From assembly GCA_945888895.1 (NCBI GenBank), contig CAMDAY010000094.1, positions 1-7,904 of the forward strand: a stretch of DNA of 7,904 nt, read 5' to 3'. Position 1 is the first letter of the stretch. Every line of letters begins with the position of its first letter. A model generated the notes under the pieces. That model did not search any database, was not told the DNA's origin, and saw only the letters and a program-made list of their open reading frames with translations. Both the position numbers and the translations under genes were made by a program. Origin of the DNA: Dehalococcoides mccartyi. GTDB lineage: Bacteria > Chloroflexota > Dehalococcoidia > UBA2979. Shown here one piece after another: positions 1 to 5,226 of the stretch.

Positions 1-43
1 GACGATCGAGGCCCTGCTCGCGCGGCTGGAGGAACCACGATGA
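1..43 (+). CDS. C-terminal tail of an unidentified upstream gene (partial)
   Basis: Reading from base 2, thirteen sense codons (TIEALLARLEEPR) are followed by TGA at 41-43. This stop overlaps the ATG of the next gene as ATGA, the same coupling seen at 5223-5226. The residues look like the end of an amphipathic helix. The evidence is only an open frame at the window edge plus the overlap, so the identity is unknown and the call is tentative. If real, it means the VOC gene is the distal member of an operon that starts outside the window, which would explain why no promoter is visible before the VOC gene. Confidence 0.45.
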   Translation, partial: TIEALLARLEEPR

Positions 44-477
44 AGCCACGCGTGACCGTGCTGACGCTGGGCGTCGAGGATCTCCGGCGCGCGGTCGCGT
101 TCTATCGCGAGGGGCTCGGGTGGCCGACCGAGGGGGTCATCGGCGAGGAGTTCGAGCACGGGGCGGTGGCGTTCTTCAACCTCGAGGGTGGGTTGCGGCT
201 CGCGCTGTGGCCCCGTGCCAGTCTGTCGCACGACTCCGGCGTCCCCCTCGCCGCGCCGAGCGCGACCGAACTGTCGATCGGCCACAACGTGTCGAGCAAG
301 GCCGAGGTGGACGCGGCGATGGAGGATGCGCGCCGCGCCGGAGCCTCGATCATCGTGGCCGCGCACGACACGTTCTGGGGCGGCTACGCGGGCTACTTCG
401 CGGACCCGGACGAGCACCTGTGGGAAGTTGTGTGGAACCCCGCGTGGGAGGGGGCGGAGGAACGACTCAGAACCTAG
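40..477 (+). CDS. VOC family (glyoxalase/bleomycin-resistance fold) protein
   Basis: A 145-residue single-domain protein of the vicinal oxygen chelate superfamily. The N-terminal half carries the usual beta-alpha start (VTVLTLGVEDLRRAVAFY, 5-22) and the FYREGLGW signature (21-28). The C-terminal half ends with the hallmark GGYAGYFADPDEHLWEVVWNP (114-134), in which E129 is the likely metal ligand of the last strand. The length is typical of stand-alone VOC proteins, which pair as dimers to form the metal site. The start is ATG with a strong GGAGGA at 28-33, six bases upstream, and it overlaps the stop of a preceding frame. The substrate cannot be read: members include dioxygenases, glyoxalases, antibiotic-binding proteins and many of unknown role. 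The stop TAG lies inside a CTAG shared with the convergent DUF2971 gene. Confidence 0.9.
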   Translation: MKPRVTVLTLGVEDLRRAVAFYREGLGWPTEGVIGEEFEHGAVAFFNLEGGLRLALWPRASLSHDSGVPLAAPSATELSIGHNVSSKAEVDAAMEDARRAGASIIVAAHDTFWGGYAGYFADPDEHLWEVVWNPAWEGAEERLRT

Positions 478-1277
478 ATCCGACGAGATGGCGGATTGAG
501 AAGGTCAGACAAGCGCCATGGGACGTCGGGCGCGAATTTCGCCATCACGGCCGCCACAGCGAGTCGCGTCGGTTCGTCGGCCCGGGGAGAGATCAGAACC
601 TCTTCGATCAGGGAGGGGATCACGACCTTCACGGAGAAGCCCGACGAATCATCCATGCTTGAGATCGTGGCGCGGATCTCCTGCTCGTAGGCGAATGCAG
701 GGCGCTTGAAGTAACTGAGGCCGTCCAACGCCGCTCGGGATAGTGGCTAATCTGTCGAGTCGAAATGTTGATATCTCACACGACCAATCTCGACGGCACG
801 TTCGGCACTGCCGAGCGCGTGCTTTAAGCTTTCAACCGAAGTTCGTATTGCCACTCCTGCGCCCCGTCCGGCGTAGAGATCCCACATCGCCATTGATTCA
901 TGCGCGTTCTGATACCAACTGCAGACGTATGTTGTGTCACGCAGAAAGTCAGCCATCGTCTGGCGCGGTGACTCTTCGTTCGAGCGCTCCCACGCCTCAT
1001 CGGCCTCTGCCTCGCTGGCTGCCTCGCCAGCGGTGAGCTGGTACTCCTGCATGTAGGCCTCGCGGAAGAACTGCCGGACCTGTTTCGTCACGACATCGTC
1101 GAGGCGATCCGAAAGCTCCCGCGGCATCTCCCCTTCCCAAGGATCGTCTAGTTCTTTGAGTGACGCGAAGAAGAGTGCCTCGTTCGCGAGCAAGACGGTG
1201 AGCTTGGCGAGATCCAGATAGCGCCACAGTGGCTCGGCACCCGGCGAAAACTCACCGCTTAGGACTGTTACAGTCAC
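474..1277 (-). pseudogene. DUF2971 family gene interrupted by one in-frame TAG
   Basis: Read from GTG at 1277 to TAG at 476-474, this is a 267-codon frame with a single TAG at 749-747 (codon 177). Family hallmarks lie on both sides in the same frame. Before the stop are LWRYLDLAKL and LDDPWEG (near 17-50), then YVCSWYQNAHESMAMWDLY with GAGVAI (about 117-145), and RVRYQHF. After the stop are SYFKRPAFAYEQEIRATI, then IPSLIEEVLISPRA and the closing LSDLLNPP. The expected length is restored when the stop is ignored, so a nonsense mutation (or sequencing error) is the simplest reading. The first fragment alone (747-1277, 176 residues) would lack the conserved E-x-R end. The GTG start has GAGGA at 1291-1287 and is six bases after cinA, with an upstream TGA at 1283-1281 preventing extension. 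DUF2971 function is unknown. GC is lower here than in the neighbours (about 53% over 741-900 by hand count), suggesting acquired DNA. Confidence 0.8.
747..749 (-). other. In-frame amber codon inside the DUF2971 frame
   Basis: The + strand bases CTA at 747-749 read TAG on the minus strand. The codons before it give STD and the codons after it give PLSRAALDGLSYF, continuing the same frame into the conserved C-terminal motif. No frameshift is needed: 1277 and 728 are separated by a multiple of three. TAG is the normal stop of most genes in this window, so readthrough is unlikely. Confidence 0.85.
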
Positions 1278-1283
1278 GCGTCA

Positions 1284-2525
1284 CTATCCTCGCGCCGCAC
1301 GATCCATGAGGTACCGCCGCAGCATCGTGAGCGCCTGGAGGACGATGCGGCGCTTGGACTGCTCGCGGCCCTGGAAGTAGCGGAACGTCGTGTAGTCCAT
1401 CGAGGCGCCGTCGAAGAGGGCGAGGTGCATCGTGCCGCCGGGCTGGCCCTCCATCGGCTCGGCACCGGCGATGCCGGTGACGGAGAGCGCGATGTCGCAG
1501 CCGAGGCGCTCGCGCGCGGCAGTGGCCATCGCCTCGGCGGTCTCGCGGGAGATGACGCCGTGCTCCGCGATCACCTCGGCGGGGACGCCCATCTCCACCT
1601 TGAGTTGAGTTGCGTAGGTCACGAGGCCACCCACGAAGTAATCAGACGCGCCCTCGATGTCCGTGATCGCGCTGGCGATCGCGCCGCCGCTGGCGCTTTC
1701 CATCAGGCCGAGCGTCAGACCCTGGTCGCGCAGCATCCGGCCCACGCCCGAGGCGAGCGAGTCGTCGTCGATGCCCCAGATCGCGGGGCCGAGGATCGCG
1801 CGCGCTTCCTCCTCGACGGGGCGGATGAGCGCCCACGCCTCCTCGCGCGTCGGCGCCTTCGCGGCGATGCGGGCGCTGACCCCGTCCGCGCGCGCGTAGA
1901 TGCCGATGCTCGGGTTCGTGCCCGCCAGCAGCGGCGACAGCATCTCGTCGATGGCCGCCTCGCCGATGCCGCTGGTCTTCAGCGTGCGCCCGACGAGGAC
2001 GCTGTCCGCACGGCGCTCCAGCTCGGGGGCCACCTCGGCGTTCCACATGTGGTGCATCTCGGCGGGCGGGCCGGGCATCACCGCGATCACCTTCCCATCG
2101 CGCTCCACCCACCAGCCGGGCGCGGTGCCTCGAGGGTTCCTGATCGCGCGCGCGCTTGGGATCAGGTTCGCCTGCTTGATGTTGCGCGGGGGAAAAGGCG
2201 TGATGCCGCGCGCGGCGAAGGTCTCGTGCAGCACGCGCTCCTGCTCGGCGTCGACGTACAGCGCCTCGCCCAGCATGTCGGCGATGGTCTCGCGGGTGAT
2301 GTCGTCCTCGGTGGGGCCGAGGCCGCCCGTGCAGAAGATGTAGTCGGAGCGTTCCCAGGCGCGGGCGAACGCCTCCCTGAGGCGGGCGGGGTTGTCGCCG
2401 ACCTGCGTCACCCAGAGCAGGTCGATGCCGTACTCCGGCAGCGCGCTGGCGATGTACGCCGCGTTGGTGTCCGTGATCTCCCCGAACATGATCTCGGTGC
2501 CGATCGAAAGAATCTCCGCGCGCAT
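1284..2525 (-). CDS. cinA: CinA family protein (MoCF domain + nicotinamide-nucleotide amidase domain)
   Basis: A 413-residue two-domain protein, normal in length for the family. The N-terminal MoCF (MoaB/MogA-like) domain, about 1-165, shows MRAEILSIGTEIMFGEITDTN at the start, the binding loop FCTGGLGPTEDDITRETI (64-81) and MPGPPAEM (150-157). A linker with KTSGIGEAAIDE follows. The C-terminal CinA/PncC domain, about 255-410, has MESASGG (275-281), YFVGGLVTYATQLK (296-309) and ALSVTGIAG (346-354). In characterised relatives the C-terminal domain deamidates NMN in pyridine nucleotide salvage and the N-terminal domain has ADP-ribose pyrophosphatase activity. Here the usual ESCTGG reads ESASGG, and the segment after TGIAG is unusual (AEPMEGQPGG). 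The ATG at 2525 is chosen over an in-frame start at 2579 because AGGGG sits seven bases upstream (2537-2533), a promoter-like box falls at 2572-2561, and family proteins begin at this point. The protein is cytoplasmic and co-directional with the DUF2971 gene. Confidence 0.95.
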   Translation of the reverse strand: MRAEILSIGTEIMFGEITDTNAAYIASALPEYGIDLLWVTQVGDNPARLREAFARAWERSDYIFCTGGLGPTEDDITRETIADMLGEALYVDAEQERVLHETFAARGITPFPPRNIKQANLIPSARAIRNPRGTAPGWWVERDGKVIAVMPGPPAEMHHMWNAEVAPELERRADSVLVGRTLKTSGIGEAAIDEMLSPLLAGTNPSIGIYARADGVSARIAAKAPTREEAWALIRPVEEEARAILGPAIWGIDDDSLASGVGRMLRDQGLTLGLMESASGGAIASAITDIEGASDYFVGGLVTYATQLKVEMGVPAEVIAEHGVISRETAEAMATAARERLGCDIALSVTGIAGAEPMEGQPGGTMHLALFDGASMDYTTFRYFQGREQSKRRIVLQALTMLRRYLMDRAARG

Positions 2526-2560
2526 ACATGTGCCCCTGTCTGTCGGTGGGAAGTGCGCGC

Positions 2561-2572
2561 CGAGGATAGCAG
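2561..2572 (-). promoter_or_regulatory. Putative extended -10 box of cinA
   Basis: On the minus strand this reads CTGCTATCCTCG. It contains TG-n-TATCCT, an extended -10-like element (TATCCT at 2568-2563, four of six matches to TATAAT). It lies 35 bases before the cinA ATG. The same 12-mer occurs in front of the divergent moxR-like gene at a similar distance. No good -35 hexamer is seen at 16-18 bases upstream; that position is occupied by an inverted repeat. Confidence 0.5.
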
Positions 2573-2598
2573 GGCGCACCTCGGGATCGAGGTGCGCC
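2573..2598. promoter_or_regulatory. Perfect 11-bp inverted repeat abutting the cinA promoter box
   Basis: GGCGCACCTCG at 2573-2583 and CGAGGTGCGCC at 2588-2598 are exact reverse complements around the four-base centre GGAT. The dyad touches the promoter-like 12-mer and covers where a -35 element would lie. It could be an operator for a dimeric repressor or activator of cinA, or simply a hairpin. Neither side has the T-run of an intrinsic terminator. Confidence 0.45.
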
Positions 2599-2683
2599 GA
2601 GGCGGAGGGGAGTGGGAGCGGAGCGGGGGTGGCGTCGTGTTAACGAGGGCCGCTGAAGTGCACCGCAGGGCGGCCCACCCCTA

Positions 2684-2754
2684 CCCCTCCCTTCGCGGGA
2701 GGGGGGAGAAGAGAACCAAGTGTGAGGGGCGCAGCCCCTCACACTCCCGGCGGA
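2684..2754 (-). repeat. Dispersed two-hairpin palindromic repeat, copy 1
   Basis: Two stem-loops lie side by side. The first has CCCCTCCC at 2684-2691 paired with GGGAGGGG at 2697-2704 around the loop TTCGC. The second is a 12-bp stem, 2719-2730 with 2734-2745, around the loop GCA. The reverse complement of 2704-2754 matches 7854-7904 over about 50 bases; all differences lie in the loop, one stem-edge base, one inserted C and the last few bases. This copy lies between divergent promoters, not after a gene on either strand, so it is better explained as a REP-like dispersed element than as a dedicated terminator. Confidence 0.75.
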
Positions 2755-2893
2755 ACTTGATGAGGTAGCGGCCCGCTTGCCTCGGGCGAGTTAAGCAGCC
2801 GGGGCAGGCGCGGGACGGCGGCGGGGCGGACTCTGGGTCGGCGCGGGCGTCTAGCGATCAAGGCCGCATTGCTCGCATGTCGGGCGGGCGCCT

Positions 2894-2905
2894 CTGCTAT
2901 CCTCG
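2894..2905 (+). promoter_or_regulatory. Putative extended -10 box of the moxR-like operon
   Basis: CTGCTATCCTCG, with TG-n-TATCCT (hexamer 2898-2903), lies 28 bases before the GTG start at 2934. The identical 12-mer stands in front of cinA on the other strand. A transcript start about seven bases after the hexamer would give a leader of roughly two dozen bases that includes the ribosome site. This position is inside the in-frame extension from ATG 2877, which argues against that earlier start. No convincing -35 is visible. Confidence 0.5.
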
Positions 2906-2922
2906 CGCCCCACAGAGGGCAG

Positions 2923-2928
2923 AGGGGG
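2923..2928 (+). promoter_or_regulatory. Ribosome binding site that decides the moxR-like start
   Basis: AGGGGG ends five bases before GTG 2934. The alternative in-frame ATG at 2877 has no comparable purine run in front of it and lies upstream of the likely promoter box. Confidence 0.6.
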
Positions 2929-2933
2929 AACGC

Positions 2934-3908
2934 GTGCAGCAACGAGGCGACGGCGAGCTGGCGGCGGCGGTCCGTGAGGCGGCCAACCGGATTCGCGCGA
3001 ATGTGGGCAAGGTGATCGTCGGCGCGGACGAGGCGGTGAACCTCGTGCTGGTCGCGCTGCTCGCCGGTGGCCACGTGCTGCTCGAGGATGTCCCCGGCAC
3101 CGGCAAGACGACGATGGCGCGCGCCTTCGCGGCGAGCATCGGCGGGTCGTTCCGGCGCATCCAGTTCACCCCCGACCTGATGCCCAGCGACGTGCTCGGC
3201 ATCAACTTCTACTCCCAGAAGAGCGGCGCGTTCGAGTACCGCGCCGGCCCGCTGGTCGCGAACGTGGTCCTCGCCGACGAGGTGAACCGTGCGACGCCGC
3301 GCACCCAGTCCGCGCTCCTCGAGGCGATGGAGGAGCGCACGATCACCGTCGATGGCGAGACGCGCCCGCTGCCGCGCCCATTCGTCGTGCTGGCGACGCA
3401 GAACCCCGTGGAGCTCGAGGGCACGTTCCCGCTGCCCGAGGCGCAGCTCGACCGCTTCCTCCTCCGCCTCGCCGTCGGCTACCCCGACGTCGATGGCGAG
3501 CTTGCCATCCTGCGCCGCTTCGAGGACGCCTCTCCGCTCGACGACCTCCAGCCCGTCGTGCAGGCCGAGGAGCTGACCGCGCTCTCCGGGCGCCTCGGCG
3601 GGGTGCATGTCGAGGACGCCGTGGCGCGCTACGCGGTGGCCCTCGTCCGAGCGACGCGCGACCACGCCGCGTTCGACCTCGGCGCCAGTCCGCGCGCCAC
3701 GCTCGCGCTGTTCCGTGCGGCCCGTGCGTATGCGGCGATCAACGGGCGCGACTATGTGCGGCCCGACGACCTGAAGGCGCTCGCGCACCCCGTGCTGGCG
3801 CATCGACTGCTGCTCTCCAGCAACACGCGCCTCCGCGGCCGCACGGCGGACGACGTGCTGCAGGAGATCCTGCTGGAGGTGCCGGTGCCCGTGGCCGACG
3901 CCGTCTAG
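2934..3908 (+). CDS. MoxR-type AAA+ ATPase
   Basis: A 324-residue cytoplasmic AAA+ ATPase of the MoxR family, of typical family length. Walker A is EDVPGTGKTT (51-60; K58, T59). Walker B is VVLADEVNRA (111-120; D115, E116). Sensor 1 is LATQNP (153-158; N157). The arginine-finger region is PEAQLDRF (168-175; R174) and sensor 2 is GASPRAT (250-256; R254). The C-terminal lid domain follows. MoxR ATPases act as hexameric chaperone-like remodellers, usually with a DUF58 or VWA-domain partner encoded next door, in maturation of enzymes or in envelope and stress functions. All catalytic motifs look intact. The GTG start is chosen over ATG 2877 because of AGGGGG at 2923-2928 and the promoter-like box at 2894-2905. 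It is the first gene of a four-gene operon; the DUF58 gene starts 34 bases after its stop. Confidence 0.93.
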   Translation: MQQRGDGELAAAVREAANRIRANVGKVIVGADEAVNLVLVALLAGGHVLLEDVPGTGKTTMARAFAASIGGSFRRIQFTPDLMPSDVLGINFYSQKSGAFEYRAGPLVANVVLADEVNRATPRTQSALLEAMEERTITVDGETRPLPRPFVVLATQNPVELEGTFPLPEAQLDRFLLRLAVGYPDVDGELAILRRFEDASPLDDLQPVVQAEELTALSGRLGGVHVEDAVARYAVALVRATRDHAAFDLGASPRATLALFRAARAYAAINGRDYVRPDDLKALAHPVLAHRLLLSSNTRLRGRTADDVLQEILLEVPVPVADAV

Positions 3909-3942
3909 CCACTCCGCAAGGGGCGAGGACCGAGGGCGACCG

Positions 3943-5226
3943 ATGCGCTCATTGATGACCGATGCCTGGCTGCTGTTCTCGACGTTGCTCGCCGGGATCG
4001 GCTTCTCGTCGGGATCGGTGCCGCTCGTCGTGATCGGCGCGCTGCTCTTCTGCACGGGCGGCGCGGCGCGGCTGTGGTCGCGCATCTCCCTGGAGCAGGT
4101 CTTCTTCACCCGCACGCTCTCTGAGCACCGCGTATTCGTCGGCGAGACCGTGCTGGCCATGCTGATCCTCGAGAACCGCAAGACGCTCCCCGTCCCCTGG
4201 ATGGAGATGCGCGAGACGCTGCCTCGAGGGATGCCGGCGATCAACGTGCGCACGTCGCCCGGGCAGGTCCCCGGATCGCAGGTGCTCGAGCGCGCGACCG
4301 CGCTGGGGCGGCAGGACCACCTCGAGTGGCCGATCACCCTGCGGGCGGTGCGCCGCGGCTACTACCGCGTCGGCCCGACGCGCCTGAAGTCCGGCGACAT
4401 CTTCGGCTTCTTCGAGCGCGAGGAGGAGACCGGTCGCCCGGTGGACGGCATCGTCGTCTACCCGCTGACCTACCCGCTGCCTGACCTCGGCCTCGACAGC
4501 GCGCGCCCGTTCGGCGACTACCGCGGCGGCAATCGCATCCACGAGGACCCGAGCCGCGTCATCGGCGTACGCGACTACATGCCCGGCGACCCGATGAAGC
4601 GCATCGACTGGTACGCCACGGCGCGCGTCAGCCGTCTGCAGTCGAGGCTGTACGAGCCGAGCCGCGAGCAGTCCGTGATCGTGGCGCTCAACATCCCCAC
4701 GTTCGAGCTGACGTGGCAGGGCAGCGACCCGATCCTCCTCGAACGCGGCGTCGCCGTCGCCGCCTCCGTCGCGCGCTGGGCCGCCGACGAGGGCAACGCG
4801 CTCGGCCTCGTCGCCAACGGGTCGTTCGCCGATGCCGACCGCACGATCCGCATCGGCGCGGGCCGCGGCCCCGACCGCCTCTCGCGCGTCCTCGAGGCGC
4901 TCGCGATGATCACTGCGTTCACCACGTCGAACATGGCAGGCGACCTCGAGGATCCGGCGTATCCGCTGCCCGCGGGCGCGACGGTCGTGCTGATCGCGGC
5001 CGTCATGCCAGATGACCTCGCGGCGACGCTCTTCCGCCTGCGCGCGCGCGGGCACTTCGTCGCGGTCGTCAAGACGACCAACGCCGTGTGGGACCGGTCG
5101 ATCGACCCGATCCCCGTCGTCTCTGTCGCCACCGCGATGGAGGCCCTCGAAGCAGACGAGAGCCGCGCCCCGGTGCGGGACCTCCCGAAGGACCCCGTCA
5201 CCTGCGCGGTCGAGGTGCCCGCATGA
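3943..5226 (+). CDS. DUF58 domain protein, membrane-anchored
   Basis: A 427-residue protein. Two hydrophobic segments at the N-terminus (about 8-23 and 26-45) make a membrane hairpin. Next comes a beta-rich region (about 50-200) with the Y-Y-R-V-G-P and GDIFGFF elements typical of these proteins. The DUF58 signature follows as VRDYMPGDPMKRIDWYATAR (209-228). The downstream part corresponds to a von Willebrand A-like fold, but where many relatives have a DxSxS metal site this one has ALNIPTFELT (248-257), so metal binding through a MIDAS looks lost. DUF58 proteins are the usual partners of MoxR ATPases and probably recruit or present a client at the membrane. The start ATG 3943 has GAGGG at 3932-3936, six bases upstream; ATG 3955 is a weaker option. 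The stop overlaps the next start as ATGA, implying translational coupling. Confidence 0.9.
   Translation: MRSLMTDAWLLFSTLLAGIGFSSGSVPLVVIGALLFCTGGAARLWSRISLEQVFFTRTLSEHRVFVGETVLAMLILENRKTLPVPWMEMRETLPRGMPAINVRTSPGQVPGSQVLERATALGRQDHLEWPITLRAVRRGYYRVGPTRLKSGDIFGFFEREEETGRPVDGIVVYPLTYPLPDLGLDSARPFGDYRGGNRIHEDPSRVIGVRDYMPGDPMKRIDWYATARVSRLQSRLYEPSREQSVIVALNIPTFELTWQGSDPILLERGVAVAASVARWAADEGNALGLVANGSFADADRTIRIGAGRGPDRLSRVLEALAMITAFTTSNMAGDLEDPAYPLPAGATVVLIAAVMPDDLAATLFRLRARGHFVAVVKTTNAVWDRSIDPIPVVSVATAMEALEADESRAPVRDLPKDPVTCAVEVPA

Larger units (their letters stand above)
2526..2933. other. Divergent intergenic region, no gene seen
   Basis: This 408-base gap separates the divergent cinA and moxR-like genes. 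Reading both strands I find no protein with recognisable motifs. It holds outward-facing promoter-like boxes at both ends, an 11-bp dyad at 2573-2598, and a two-hairpin repeat at 2684-2754. I see nothing recognisable in 2599-2680 (purine-rich on the + strand) or in 2755-2890. Nothing resembles a tRNA or a riboswitch. Confidence 0.7.

Noticed and set aside
1284..1300. CTATCCTCGCGCC-type sequence on the + strand matching the moxR promoter region in 16 of 17 bases
   Set aside because: It lies in the last codons of cinA, would drive only antisense RNA, and one such near-match is within chance for a window of this size and GC content.
1425..2768. 447-codon + strand frame opposite cinA
   Set aside because: Arg/Ala/Asp/His-rich shadow of a clear cinA gene.
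2877..2933. Earlier ATG for the MoxR-type gene
   Set aside because: The extra 19 residues are not family-like, there is no ribosome site, and the stretch contains the promoter-like box and the AGGGGG site of the GTG start.
2739..4337. 532-codon minus-strand frame opposite the moxR-like gene
   Set aside because: Low-complexity Arg/Ala/Glu composition and no motif; the + strand frame has every AAA+ motif intact.
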